A DNA stretch of 64,000 nt from Pseudogulbenkiania ferrooxidans 2002 (GTDB lineage: Bacteria; Pseudomonadota; Gammaproteobacteria; Burkholderiales; Chromobacteriaceae), in assembly GCF_000174355.1 (NCBI RefSeq), contig NZ_ACIS01000004.1, positions 1-64,000 of the forward strand, read 5' to 3'. Below, one piece after another: positions 18,321-26,881 of the stretch (its first letter is position 1; each line of letters begins with the position of its first letter). The position numbers were made by a program, and so were the translations under genes. The notes below the pieces were generated by a model, which had not been told where the DNA came from, made no database searches, and saw only the letters and a program-made list of their open reading frames with translations.

Positions 18321-19061
18321 ATGCTGATCGACGACACCCCCGTCAGCCTGCGCCTGGAGCGGCTGCGCCCGGGCATCGGGCGGCAGTTGTTCGCCGGGCC
18401 GCAGCCCGTAGCCGTGCCGGCCTGGCCGGGAACCGTGTTGCGTCAGCTGCCGCTGCGGCTGCTGGATACGCTGCTGGACGGGCTGGCGCTGGCCGGCGTG
18501 GTGCCCGCCTGCGCGCAGGCCATCCGCCCCCGCCAACTGGCCCATCTGGCCGGGCGGCTGTGCGCCGAAGCGGCGCTGTATGCGCTCACCGGTCGCTACC
18601 ACTCGGTTGGCCGGCAGCCTGACGGCGCGCCCTGCTGGCCGGCAGGCGTGCTGGGCTCGATCACCCACGACGTGCACGGCGCGCTGGCTCTGTTGGCATA
18701 CCGGAGCGACTACCGCTGGCTGGGCATCGACGTGGAGCCGCTGCTCGATGAGGCCAGCTGCGAGGCGGTGCGCCATGCCTGTCTGACACCCCGCGAGCGC
18801 CGCTGGCTGGCGGCGGCCCGGCGGCCGGCGGCAGAAGCAACGCTGCGCTTCTCGGCCAAGGAAGCCTACTACAAGGCCGTGCACCCGGTGCTGGGCGGGC
18901 CGATGGGTTTTCTCGACGTCGAACTTGCCCCGCTCGAGCCCGGTCGCCAGACGTTTCGCGTCGAGCCAGCGGCCAACCCCGTGGCACGCGACTGCCTGCC
19001 CGTTCTAGAAGGCCGCTTTGTGGAAGAGAGCGGCCGCGTGGTGGCCGTCATCGCGGTCTAG
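18321..19061 (+). CDS. 4'-phosphopantetheinyl transferase (EntD/Sfp type)
   Basis: A 246-residue PPTase. The magnesium-binding motif LGIDVEP and the FSAKEAYYK motif are both present, along with GSITHDVHGALALLAY before the first. It transfers the phosphopantetheine arm from coenzyme A to the carrier-domain serine of the NRPS, so the cluster carries its own activating enzyme. GGGGCGGGGCG precedes the ATG, ~76 bases after the monooxygenase stop. EntD-like length and motif order separate it from the AcpS class. Confidence 0.92.
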   Translation: MLIDDTPVSLRLERLRPGIGRQLFAGPQPVAVPAWPGTVLRQLPLRLLDTLLDGLALAGVVPACAQAIRPRQLAHLAGRLCAEAALYALTGRYHSVGRQPDGAPCWPAGVLGSITHDVHGALALLAYRSDYRWLGIDVEPLLDEASCEAVRHACLTPRERRWLAAARRPAAEATLRFSAKEAYYKAVHPVLGGPMGFLDVELAPLEPGRQTFRVEPAANPVARDCLPVLEGRFVEESGRVVAVIAV

Positions 19062-19090
19062 CTGCCGCGAGGCGGAAACCTCCGCTGCGG

Positions 19091-19345
19091 TTGCCGAAAC
19101 ATGCGCCGGCGCGGGAGCGTTCCGAGCGCTTGCGGGAAGGGGAAACGTCCTACCGGCGTTCGGCCTACCAACCGGGGCGCGCCAACGAGCCGCATTTGGA
19201 TGCCTACGCCCGTCTGCTGCGCGCCGTGCATGGCGACGTATCCCGTGCGGAAGCGCTGATGAATTATGAAATCAAGCGCGGATCGAAGCGTTCCCGTGCC
19301 GCCCTGGATGCGCTCGATCGTCTCATCCGGGATCGTGGCTATTGA
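19091..19345 (+). CDS. small conserved-looking hypothetical protein
   Basis: An 84-residue basic protein from a TTG start at 19091. Residues 30-84 (ANEPHLDAYARLLRAVHGDV and RAEALMNYEIKRGSKRSRAA) have regular, coding-like third-position use and a helical pattern with many charged residues. It has no signal peptide or membrane segment. It sits in the 400-bp gap between the PPTase and a LysR gene. The start is uncertain because no strong ribosome site is visible. Function unknown. Confidence 0.5.
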   Translation: MPKHAPARERSERLREGETSYRRSAYQPGRANEPHLDAYARLLRAVHGDVSRAEALMNYEIKRGSKRSRAALDALDRLIRDRGY

Positions 19346-19467
19346 GGGCATCCGTTGCGTCGTTCCAAGGTGCGAGGGCTTCGTCTGGCGATACCCAGTC
19401 GCTGGTTTGTTCGCTAAAGTGAGCCATTGACCGAAAAATTGCCTCAATCAGGCCTCCGTTAAGCCCT

Positions 19468-20358
19468 ATGCGTATCCCACCGCTGAAAAGCATTATTGCG
19501 TTCGAGAGCGTTGCAAGAACAAAAAGCGTCAATCGCGCGGCCGAAGAGCTGGGCCTGACGGCATCCGCCGTGAGCCATCAGATTGCCAACCTCGAATCGA
19601 AGATTGGTCGCCCCCTGTTTACCCGCATGGGAAGAGGCCTGGTATTGACCCCCATCGGTGAACAGTATCTCTCCGAGGTAACGGGGTCGCTGGCCGACCT
19701 CAGCCGCGCCACGGAACGCGCGGCCAATCAGAGTGAGGTCGACATTCTGCGGGTGCATTCCAGTCCCAGCTTCGGGCTGATGTGGCTGCTGCCGCGCCTG
19801 ACTTCGTTTCAGGAGATGAACGGCGACATCCAGTTGAACCTGGCCTGCTCGTACGAGGATGTCTCGTTCACGGGCGGCTATTACGACGTCGATATCCGTT
19901 ATGGCTATGGGTACTGGAAAGACGTCGAAGTCAGGACGCTGCGCAATGAATACATCACTCCGCTGGCCTCGAAGGATTACCTCGCGAAATACCCGATCAA
20001 GACGCCGGAGGACTTGCTCGGCCAGCGCCTGATTTTTTCCGAGACACCGTTAGTGAAGTGGCAACAATGGTTCGGCCGCCACGGCGTAGCGGCGGCGCAT
20101 ACCGCGTTCGACTTTTCATTCGACCGCTCCTACATGTCGCTGGAGACGGCCGCGCTGGGTATCGGCATCGCGCTGGAGAGCACGCTGCTGGCCTCGGTGC
20201 ACCTGCAGCGCGGCACCCTGGTCCCCGTGTTTGACGAACTCTATGCCGTCGAAGTGGGTGCGCACCATCTGGTTTGTCCGCCGCAGAATGCCGATCTGCC
20301 CCGCGTGGCCCGATTCATCGAGTGGATTGAAAAGCAGTTGGGCCCCAAAAAAACCTGA
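19468..20358 (+). CDS. LysR-family transcriptional regulator (GcvA-like)
   Basis: A 296-residue LysR protein with an N-terminal helix-turn-helix (FESVARTKSVNRAAEELGLT, ASAVSHQIANLES) and an effector domain with the GLMWLLPRLTSFQ segment of the GcvA/TrpI branch. It precedes, in the same direction, the SDR-MFS-transketolase operon, which starts 190 bp later after a hairpin. It is the natural candidate to control that operon. Inducer unknown. Confidence 0.85.
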   Translation: MRIPPLKSIIAFESVARTKSVNRAAEELGLTASAVSHQIANLESKIGRPLFTRMGRGLVLTPIGEQYLSEVTGSLADLSRATERAANQSEVDILRVHSSPSFGLMWLLPRLTSFQEMNGDIQLNLACSYEDVSFTGGYYDVDIRYGYGYWKDVEVRTLRNEYITPLASKDYLAKYPIKTPEDLLGQRLIFSETPLVKWQQWFGRHGVAAAHTAFDFSFDRSYMSLETAALGIGIALESTLLASVHLQRGTLVPVFDELYAVEVGAHHLVCPPQNADLPRVARFIEWIEKQLGPKKT

Positions 20359-20388
20359 GCTTTCGCCTTTTCCGCTCTTTTCTGCCAT

Positions 20389-20418
20389 AACACGCTTCCT
20401 GGCCGGGGGCGTGTTTTC
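20389..20418 (+). terminator. probable terminator of the LysR gene
   Basis: Arms AACACGC and GCGTGTT, a GC-rich loop, and TTTTCTG after the stem, ~30 bases past the LysR stop codon. The long loop makes it weaker than others here. Confidence 0.5.
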
Positions 20419-20547
20419 TGTCGCGAGCAAATCCGACAACCGATTTCACACCTGAAAATTTCTCAGCAATAGTTGAACGGGACTGCGTTGATCCTCCTCG
20501 TTGCCGGATGCAAAGTTGAGCCACAACAAAGTCACCAGGAGACAATG

Positions 20548-21297
20548 ATGTTGCTCGAAAACAAGGTAGTGATCGTAACTGGCGCGGCTTCTCCGCGTGG
20601 CATCGGCAAGGCGACCGCCAGAGTGCTAGCCGCCAACGGTGCGCGCGTCGTGATTCTGGATCTGCGCGAAGAGGATGCCGTGGCGGCGGCGCGTGACCTG
20701 GGCGAAGGCCACCTCGGCCTCGCCTGCAACGTCACCCGCAAGGAAGACTGCCTGGTGGCCGTGGAGGGCGTGCTGCAGAAGTATGGCCGGGTGGATGGCT
20801 TGATCAATAATGCCGGCATTACCCAGCCGCTGCGGGTGATGGACATCGCGGCGGAGAATTTCGACGCCGTGGTCGATGTGAATCTGCGCGGCTCCCTTTA
20901 CATGTCGCAGGCCGTGATCCCGCACATGAAGAAGCAGAGCAGCGGCAGCATCGTCTGCATGTCGTCGGTGTCCGCGCAGCGTGGCGGCGGCATCTTCGGC
21001 GGCCCGCACTACAGCGCCGCCAAGGCCGGCGTGCTGGGCCTGGCGCGCGCGATGGCACGCGAACTGGGAGGCGACAATGTACGCGTCAACTCCATTACTC
21101 CGGGGCTGATCCAGACCGATATCACCGGCGACAAGCTCACGCCGGAAATGCGCGCGGAGATCATCAAGGGCATCCCGCTCAACCGATTGGGCAACGCCGA
21201 GGATGTGGCCAATGCCTGCCTGTATCTGATCAGCGATCTCTCTTCCTATCTGACCGGGGTGACACTCGACGTCAATGGCGGCATGTTGATCCACTAA
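20548..21297 (+). CDS. short-chain dehydrogenase/reductase
   Basis: A 249-residue classical SDR. NAD(P) site VTGAASPRGIG (~10-20), the NNAG motif, and the Ser-Tyr-Lys triad in MSSVSAQRGG and HYSAAKAG are all present. The C-terminal GVTLDVNGGMLIH is typical of FabG-like polyol or hydroxyacid dehydrogenases. AGGAGA lies five bases before the ATG at 20548; an ATG directly before it (20545) is also possible. It is the first gene of an operon with a transporter and a split transketolase, so it likely oxidises the imported sugar or polyol to a keto compound. Exact substrate unknown. Confidence 0.9.
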   Translation: MLLENKVVIVTGAASPRGIGKATARVLAANGARVVILDLREEDAVAAARDLGEGHLGLACNVTRKEDCLVAVEGVLQKYGRVDGLINNAGITQPLRVMDIAAENFDAVVDVNLRGSLYMSQAVIPHMKKQSSGSIVCMSSVSAQRGGGIFGGPHYSAAKAGVLGLARAMARELGGDNVRVNSITPGLIQTDITGDKLTPEMRAEIIKGIPLNRLGNAEDVANACLYLISDLSSYLTGVTLDVNGGMLIH

Positions 21298-21377
21298 AAC
21301 CGATAACGAGCCCGTCGCTATGAACGGCGGGCCGCTATGCCCGGAATGAAACCGGAGCATCTCTGGAGGAGAAAACC

Positions 21378-22706
21378 ATGAAGTCAAAAAGCATCGCCGC
21401 GCCCAGCGCCGGCGGCATCACGATGCCTTATCAATCGGCGGATGCCGAGGCCAGGCTGTACGCCAAGGTGCAGTGGCGGCTGATCCCGTTCCTGATGTTG
21501 TGTTACCTGGGCGCCTATCTCGATCGTGTCAACGTCGGCTTCGCCAAGCTGCAGATGCTCAACGATCTGAAGTTCAGCGAGACCATTTATGGCCTAGGCG
21601 CCGGCATCTTCTTCCTGGGCTATTTCTTGTTCGAGGTGCCCAGCAACATCATTTTGCATCGAGTGGGGGCGCGCAAATGGCTCGCCCGCATCATGCTCAC
21701 CTGGGCGTTGATCTCGGCAAGCTTCGTGTTTGTCAAAACCCCGACCTCGTTTTACGTCATGCGCTTCCTGCTCGGCATGGCCGAGGCGGGTTTTGCGCCA
21801 GGGGTCATCCTCTACCTGACCTACTGGTTTCCGTCGGTACGCCGCGCCAAGGCCTTGTCGATGTTCTTCATGGCCATTCCGCTGGCGGGGATCGTCGGTG
21901 GCCCCTTATCCGGCTATATCATGCAAGCCTTCCAGGGCTATCATGATTTGGCCGGCTGGAAATGGCTGTTCATGCTGGAGGCACTGCCGTCCCTGGTGCT
22001 CGGCGTGGCGATCCTGTTCTATCTGGAAAACGGTATCGATGAGGCCAAGTGGCTCAACGACCAGGAAAAGGCGCTGCTCAAGCACAATGTCGCCAGCGAG
22101 GGCGCGCACAAGGTCGAGCACCTGTCGATTGCCGCCTTTGTGCAAGACCGCCGCTTGTGGCTGATGGCGGCCATCTACTTCTGCGTCGTGCTCGGCCAGT
22201 ACGGGCTCACCTTCTGGCTGCCCACCATCGTCAAGAAAGCCGGCGTGCAAGACCCGTTCTGGGTCGGCGTGCTCACCGCGCTGCCGTACATCTGCACCAT
22301 CATCGCGTTGCCGCTGATCGGCATGAGCGCGGATCGTCGCCGCGAGCGTCGCCTGCATCTGGCGGTTCCCATGATCTTGTCCGCCGCGGCGTTCTTGCTG
22401 CTGCCCCAACTGTCTTCCGTCAGCGCCTCGATTGCCTGCCTGAGCGTGGCCGCCGCGGGGATCCTGTCCGCCTCCTCGATGTTCTGGGCCTTGCCGAGCG
22501 CCATGCTGGGGGGCGTATCCGCTGCCGCCGGCATTGCCGCCATCAACTGCATCGCCAACCTGGCGGGCTTCTTTTCGCCGGCCATCGTCGGCTGGCTCAA
22601 TGATCTGACCGGTCATTCCACCGCGGGCCTGGTGTTTATCTCGCTGGTCGTCTTCTTCGGTGTGACCTTGGTGTTCCGCGTCCCTGCCAAGACCGTCAAC
22701 CGCTAA
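21378..22706 (+). CDS. MFS transporter, anion:cation symporter (ACS) family
   Basis: A 442-residue transporter with 12 predicted helices. It shows ACS-family signatures: ALYAKVQWRLIPFLMLCYL-like entry into helix 1, YLDRVNVGFAKLQM, GAGIFFLGYFLFEVPSNI and GMAEAGFAPGVILYLTYWFP. This family imports organic anions such as hexuronates, tartrate, phthalate or sugar acids with protons. GGAGGAG lies seven bases before the ATG. Its place between an SDR and a two-subunit transketolase suggests uptake of the operon's carbohydrate-like substrate. Confidence 0.9.
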   Translation: MKSKSIAAPSAGGITMPYQSADAEARLYAKVQWRLIPFLMLCYLGAYLDRVNVGFAKLQMLNDLKFSETIYGLGAGIFFLGYFLFEVPSNIILHRVGARKWLARIMLTWALISASFVFVKTPTSFYVMRFLLGMAEAGFAPGVILYLTYWFPSVRRAKALSMFFMAIPLAGIVGGPLSGYIMQAFQGYHDLAGWKWLFMLEALPSLVLGVAILFYLENGIDEAKWLNDQEKALLKHNVASEGAHKVEHLSIAAFVQDRRLWLMAAIYFCVVLGQYGLTFWLPTIVKKAGVQDPFWVGVLTALPYICTIIALPLIGMSADRRRERRLHLAVPMILSAAAFLLLPQLSSVSASIACLSVAAAGILSASSMFWALPSAMLGGVSAAAGIAAINCIANLAGFFSPAIVGWLNDLTGHSTAGLVFISLVVFFGVTLVFRVPAKTVNR

Positions 22707-22720
22707 TCACTCGAACCCAA

Positions 22721-22738
22721 GGCGGGCATTCGCCCGCC
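22721..22738 (+). terminator. intra-operon hairpin
   Basis: Arms GGCGGGC and GCCCGCC with a 4-base loop stand in the 54-bp gap between transporter and transketolase genes. There is no T-run, so it is more likely an mRNA-stability or partial-termination element than a full stop. Confidence 0.4.
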
Positions 22739-22760
22739 TCCTCAATCACTGGAGACCAAC

Positions 22761-23615
22761 ATGGACAGTCCGTCGCATAAGCCGACGCCGACTCTGGCTG
22801 ATCGCGCCTATCGAATTCGCCGTTACGCCCTGCAGATGGGGGAAGTGCAAGGCCAGGGCTACGTGGGCCAGGCCCTTGGCTGGGCCGACGTGCTCGCCGT
22901 CGCCTACGGCCACGCCATGAATTACCGGCCGGAAGAGCCGGAATGGGAAGGCCGGGACCGCTTCCTGCTTTCGCATGGCCACTACGCCATTGCCCTTTAC
23001 GCAGCCTTGATCGAAGCCGGCATCATCCCCGAATCCGAGCTGGAAACCTACGGCAGCGACGATAGCCGCCTGCCCATGTCCGGCATGGCCACCTACACCC
23101 CCGGCATGGAAATATCCGGCGGCTCGCTGGGGCAAGGTTTGCCCATCGGAGTGGGGATGGCACTGGGGCTGCGGTTCAAGAACAACCCGGCCTTCGTCTA
23201 CAACTCGATGTCCGACGGCGAGCTGGACGAAGGCTCGACCTGGGAGGCGGCGATGTCCGCGGCCCATCACGGCCTGTCGAATCTGATCTGCCTGGTCGAC
23301 ATCAACAACCAGCAGGCCGACGGCCCCTCCAGCAAGGTGCTGGGCTTCGAGCCCTTGGCAGACAAATGGGCCGCCTTCGGCTGGCACGTGCAGCGCATCG
23401 ACGGCAACGATCTGCCCGCCGTGATCGAGGCCTTCGATACCGCCCGCAACCTGCAAACGGCCCAGCCGCGCGTCATCCTGTTCGATACCCTCATGGGCAA
23501 AGGCATTCCGTTCCTGGAACAGCGCGACAAGAACCACTTCATCCGGGTGGAGGCCGCCGAATGGCAGCAGGCCATTGCGATTCTCGACCAATCCCAGCAA
23601 CAGGAGGCCGTATAA
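22761..23615 (+). CDS. transketolase, N-terminal subunit
   Basis: A 284-residue protein equal to the thiamine-diphosphate-binding half of transketolase. It shows RRYALQMGEVQGQGYVGQ, LSHGHYAIALYAAL, the GGSLGQGLPIGVGMALG loop and the ThDP motif SDGELDEGSTWEA...DINNQQADG, where Ser replaces the usual first Gly of GDG. The partner half is the next gene, whose ATG follows this stop directly (TAAATG). GGAGACC precedes the ATG. Split transketolases act in specialised ketose routes (for example apulose-4-phosphate cleavage); no kinase or isomerase is present here to fix the substrate. Confidence 0.9.
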   Translation: MDSPSHKPTPTLADRAYRIRRYALQMGEVQGQGYVGQALGWADVLAVAYGHAMNYRPEEPEWEGRDRFLLSHGHYAIALYAALIEAGIIPESELETYGSDDSRLPMSGMATYTPGMEISGGSLGQGLPIGVGMALGLRFKNNPAFVYNSMSDGELDEGSTWEAAMSAAHHGLSNLICLVDINNQQADGPSSKVLGFEPLADKWAAFGWHVQRIDGNDLPAVIEAFDTARNLQTAQPRVILFDTLMGKGIPFLEQRDKNHFIRVEAAEWQQAIAILDQSQQQEAV

Positions 23616-24614
23616 ATGAACACCGCCGAAAAGAAACCGCGTCTGACCACCTCGGCGATGATTGCTTCCATTGCCGCCGAGGGCCAGCGTGTCAAAAGCG
23701 CACCATTCGGAAACGCCCTGGTCGAGCTGGCCGCCTCTCGCCCCGACATCGTCGGCATGACGGCCGACCTGGCCAAGTACACGGATTTGCACTTGTTCGC
23801 CAAGGCCTACCCGCAGCGCTTCTTCCAGATGGGCATGGCCGAACAACTCCTGATGGCCGCCGCTGGTGGCATGGCCAAAGAAGGCTTGTTGCCGTTTATC
23901 ACCACCTACGCGGTATTCGGCACCCGGCGCGCCTACGACTTCATCCATCAGGTCATCGCCGAGGAAAACCTCAACGTCAAACTCTGCTGCGCGCTGCCTG
24001 GCCTGACCACCGGCTACGGTCCCAGCCACCAGGCTACCGACGACCTGGCCATGATGCGCGGCGTCCCCGGCCTCACCATCGTCGACCCCTGCGATGCGCT
24101 CGATGTCGAGCAGGCCGTGCCGGCCATCGCGGCGCACAACGGGCCGGTGTACATGCGCCTGCTGCGCGGCAATGTGCCGCTGGTGCTGGACGAGTACGAC
24201 TACCGGTTCGAGCTGGGCAAGGCCAAGATGCTGCGCGACGGCCGCGACGTGCTGATCCTCTCATCCGGCTTCATGACCATGCGCGCGCTCGAAACCGCGG
24301 AAGAATTGCGCAAGCACGCTATCGACGCCGCGGTGCTGCACAGCCCGACCATCAAGCCGCTCGATGCGGAAACCATCTTGCACGAAGTGGCGAAACCGGG
24401 CCGTCTCGTGGTGGTGGCAGAAAACCATTCCGAGATCGGCGGGCTGGGCGAAGCGGTGGCGCGTCTGCTGCTGTGCTCTGGCGTGCGACCGGCCGCGTTC
24501 CGACAGATTGCACTGCCGGATGCCTTCCTGGACGCCGGCGCCTTGCCGACCCTGCATGACCGGTACGGCATCTCGGTCGAGGCCATGGTGACCCGGATCA
24601 AGAGTTGGCTATAG
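23616..24614 (+). CDS. transketolase, C-terminal subunit
   Basis: A 332-residue pyrimidine-binding plus C-terminal half of transketolase. Landmarks are FGNALVELAASRPDIVGMTADLAKYTD, QRFFQMGMAEQLLMAAAGGMA with the catalytic Glu, FITTYAVFGTRRAYDFIHQ and the GPSHQATDDLAMMRG loop. The transketolase C-terminal domain follows from ~195 (LVVVAENHSEIGGLGEAVA). It must assemble with the upstream subunit to make active sites at the interface. A strong terminator 26 bases after the stop ends the operon. Confidence 0.92.
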   Translation: MNTAEKKPRLTTSAMIASIAAEGQRVKSAPFGNALVELAASRPDIVGMTADLAKYTDLHLFAKAYPQRFFQMGMAEQLLMAAAGGMAKEGLLPFITTYAVFGTRRAYDFIHQVIAEENLNVKLCCALPGLTTGYGPSHQATDDLAMMRGVPGLTIVDPCDALDVEQAVPAIAAHNGPVYMRLLRGNVPLVLDEYDYRFELGKAKMLRDGRDVLILSSGFMTMRALETAEELRKHAIDAAVLHSPTIKPLDAETILHEVAKPGRLVVVAENHSEIGGLGEAVARLLLCSGVRPAAFRQIALPDAFLDAGALPTLHDRYGISVEAMVTRIKSWL

Positions 24615-24639
24615 ACCCTGTTTAGCGATCTCTGATCGA

Positions 24640-24669
24640 AAAGGCTCCCGGCTCGTTGGGAGCCTTTGT
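24640..24669 (+). terminator. terminator of the SDR-MFS-transketolase operon
   Basis: Arms AAAGGCTCCC and GGGAGCCTTT with an 8-base loop, then GTCG. It lies between two converging units and may serve the LysR gene on the minus strand as well. Confidence 0.85.
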
Positions 24670-24717
24670 CGTTGCTTGGCGTCATGCCCGTGATCGCCAG
24701 GAAATGTCGGCATCCAA

Positions 24718-25671
24718 TCAGGCGGTGAATGCGCGCAAGGCCGTCAACGGCACATGCAGGGCTTCGTCACGGGCAAATGCCTCGAGCAGGTAGTCGACGG
24801 TGGCGCGCACCCGTGGCGCAAGCAAGGCGCGGTGCGGGTATTGCAGCGCCATCTCGTAGGTGCCGGGGTGGTGGCAGTCGGCCAAGACCACCTTGAGCGA
24901 GCCGGCGCGCAGATGAGGCCAGGCGTGATGGATGCCCACCTGAGCGATGCCGAGGCCGGCCAGCGCCGCCTGCGCCAGGGCCTCGGGTGCCGATACGGTG
25001 ATGACGGCGGGGGCAGGCTCCCGTTCGTCCAGGCTGCCGTCCGCCAGCCGGAAGCACCACGGCGAGAGCCGTCCGCCAAGAAAGCGCCGGGCGATCAGGC
25101 GATGTTGCGGCAGGTCCTGCGGCGTGCGGGGAACCCCGTACCGGGCCAGGTAGGCGGGAGACGCGATCAGTACCATGTTCAGGCGGCAAATCAGGCGCGA
25201 CACCAGGGCGGAGTCGACGAGCTGACCGCCCCGGACCGCCAGGTCGTAGCCCTCCTGCACCAGGTCGACCCGGCGGTCGTCGAAGTCCACCTCGACGCTC
25301 AACGCGGGATGGCGCTCCAGCAAGCCGGGCAGGGCGGGCATCACCTGGTCGCGCCCGAAGGCGGCGCTGGTCGAAATGCGCACGCGCCCGGCCGGCACCA
25401 CGCGCTGCGCGGCCACGGTATCCACCGCGGCATCCAGCGCATCCAGCGCGATGCGCGCCTGTTCCAGGAAGGCGAGGCCCTCGGCCGTGAGCTTGAGCGA
25501 GCGGGTGGTGCGATTCATCAGGCGCACGCCGAGTCCCTGTTCCAGGCTGGCCACATTCTTGCTCACCGCCGCCGAGGAAATGCCCAGGCTACGTGCCGCG
25601 GCGGCAAAACTGCCGCTCTGGGCGGCCTGTACAAAGGAAAGGATGGCGCGCACGCGCTGCGATGAATCCAT
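24718..25671 (-). CDS. LysR-family transcriptional regulator (AaeR/DmlR-like)
   Basis: A 317-residue LysR regulator. Its helix-turn-helix lies at ~12-45 (FVQAAQSGSFAAAARSLGIS, SAAVSKNVASLEQGLGVRL), followed by NRTTRSLKLTAEG, the hallmark of the large PecT/AaeR/DmlR branch. It is divergent from the flavodoxin-like gene at 25808, and the 136-bp shared gap contains a good LysR-type dyad. It probably senses an electrophile or quinone-type signal and activates that operon. Confidence 0.88.
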   Translation of the reverse strand: MDSSQRVRAILSFVQAAQSGSFAAAARSLGISSAAVSKNVASLEQGLGVRLMNRTTRSLKLTAEGLAFLEQARIALDALDAAVDTVAAQRVVPAGRVRISTSAAFGRDQVMPALPGLLERHPALSVEVDFDDRRVDLVQEGYDLAVRGGQLVDSALVSRLICRLNMVLIASPAYLARYGVPRTPQDLPQHRLIARRFLGGRLSPWCFRLADGSLDEREPAPAVITVSAPEALAQAALAGLGIAQVGIHHAWPHLRAGSLKVVLADCHHPGTYEMALQYPHRALLAPRVRATVDYLLEAFARDEALHVPLTALRAFTA

Positions 25672-25694
25672 GGTGCCTCAACCGGTGTTGAATG

Positions 25695-25713
25695 CTTCAT
25701 TATCAACTTGAAG
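25695..25713. promoter_or_regulatory. LysR-type operator candidate
   Basis: Arms CTTCA and TGAAG, nine bases apart, contain a T-N11-A core and lie in the AT-rich gap between the divergent LysR gene and its presumed target operon. Confidence 0.5.
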
Positions 25714-25807
25714 TTATTGAATCATCAACCATGCCATGAGTTCTGTTCGTGAATCGACTTGTCCATAATCGGCGACATCCATCACCCGATCCGACAAGGA
25801 GAACGCA

Positions 25808-26353
25808 ATGCTGATTTCGATCGTTTACGACAGTGTCCATGGCCATACCGCCAAACAAGCCCAGGCCGTGGCCGAAGGCGTAGGCCAGGTGCCCGGAGCC
25901 GAAGCGCAACTGATCGCCGTGGCCGACGGCCCGATCCAGTGGGAAACGCTGGCCGCCAGCGACGCCATCATCTTCGGTTCGCCCACCTATAACAGCACGG
26001 TCAGCGCCCGCCTCAAGCAAGTCATGGAGGATTCCACGGGCCCGGCGTGGGTGCCGCAGACCTGGCGCAACAAGATCGCGGCCGGCTTCACCAACTCCGG
26101 CGCCCTGCACGGCGACAAGCTCAACAGCTTGATCACCATGGCGTTGTTCGCGGCCCAGCACGGCATGATCTGGGTCGGGCTCGACCTGTTCCCCGGCCGC
26201 ACGCCGGATGAACGCAATCGCATCGGCGGCTGGCTGGGCGCAATGGCGCAGTCCGACGATGTGTCGCCCGAACTGTCGCCAACCCCTAGCGACCTGCAGA
26301 CCGCCGCCTACCTCGGCCAGCGTGTCGCCGAGATCACGCGCCAATTCAAATAA
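25808..26353 (+). CDS. flavodoxin-fold NAD(P)H:quinone oxidoreductase (WrbA-like)
   Basis: A 181-residue FMN protein. The flavodoxin phosphate loop appears as YDSVHGHTAKQAQAVAEG (~7-24), followed by DAIIFGSPTYNSTVSARLK and the TNSGALHGDKLNSL segment. WrbA-like proteins reduce quinones by two electrons and avoid semiquinone radicals. GGAGAACGC precedes the ATG. It heads an operon with a CMD-family protein and a broken alcohol dehydrogenase and pump, opposite a LysR gene, a layout typical of electrophile or quinone-stress responses. Confidence 0.87.
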   Translation: MLISIVYDSVHGHTAKQAQAVAEGVGQVPGAEAQLIAVADGPIQWETLAASDAIIFGSPTYNSTVSARLKQVMEDSTGPAWVPQTWRNKIAAGFTNSGALHGDKLNSLITMALFAAQHGMIWVGLDLFPGRTPDERNRIGGWLGAMAQSDDVSPELSPTPSDLQTAAYLGQRVAEITRQFK

Positions 26354-26366
26354 GGAGGGCACGGCA

Positions 26367-26771
26367 ATGTCCATTTCGAATCCATGCCATGCCGCCATCA
26401 CCATGGACGATGTGCGCTCGGTCTCGCCGGCGCTGGCCCAGCTCACTCAGGATGCGATCGTCGGCAAGCTGTGGCAGCGGCCCGATTTGCCTGCCCGCGA
26501 GCGCAGCATGGTGACGCTGGCAGCCTTGATCGCGTGCAACCAGCCCCTGGGCTTGCCGCATTACGTCAATCTCGCGCTCGAGCACGGCGTCAGCCCTGGC
26601 GAGATTTCCGAGATCGTCACGCACCTGGCGTTCTATGCAGGTTGGCCGAACGCCTTTTCCGCGGTGATGGCGATCAAGGACATCTTTGCCCAGCGGGGCA
26701 TCGCCTTCGACCCGTTGTCTTCGGCTGGTTTTGACCTTGCCGCGGGCACGGTTGCCGGCTTTGGCGAGTAA
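26367..26771 (+). CDS. carboxymuconolactone decarboxylase (CMD) family protein
   Basis: A 134-residue CMD/AhpD-fold protein: LPARERSMVTLAALIACNQPLGLPHYVNLALEHGVSPGEI followed by EIVTHLAFYAGWPNAFSAV. The CxxC pair of peroxidase-active AhpD members is missing (only one Cys, in ACNQP), so peroxidase activity is unlikely, and a lactone-decarboxylase-like or unknown role remains. AAGGAGGG lies just upstream of the ATG at 26367, 13 bases after the flavodoxin stop, so the two genes are co-translated. Confidence 0.88.
   Translation: MSISNPCHAAITMDDVRSVSPALAQLTQDAIVGKLWQRPDLPARERSMVTLAALIACNQPLGLPHYVNLALEHGVSPGEISEIVTHLAFYAGWPNAFSAVMAIKDIFAQRGIAFDPLSSAGFDLAAGTVAGFGE
26641..26650 (+). repeat. DUS-like word GTTGGCCGAA, copy 5
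   Basis: Inside the CMD-family gene, read as Gly-Trp-Pro-Asn, the third of the forward frames. Left flank CAG gives the longer AGGTTGGCCGAA form. Confidence 0.7.
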
Positions 26772-26881
26772 AATTCCAGAGTTTTAGGCAAGCAATCCGC
26801 CGGATCCGGCTATGGGTGGGCACTCGGTACTCGGGACAATAGCGGGCATCGCAACCTCAGCCACTCAACGGAGAAATCGCC

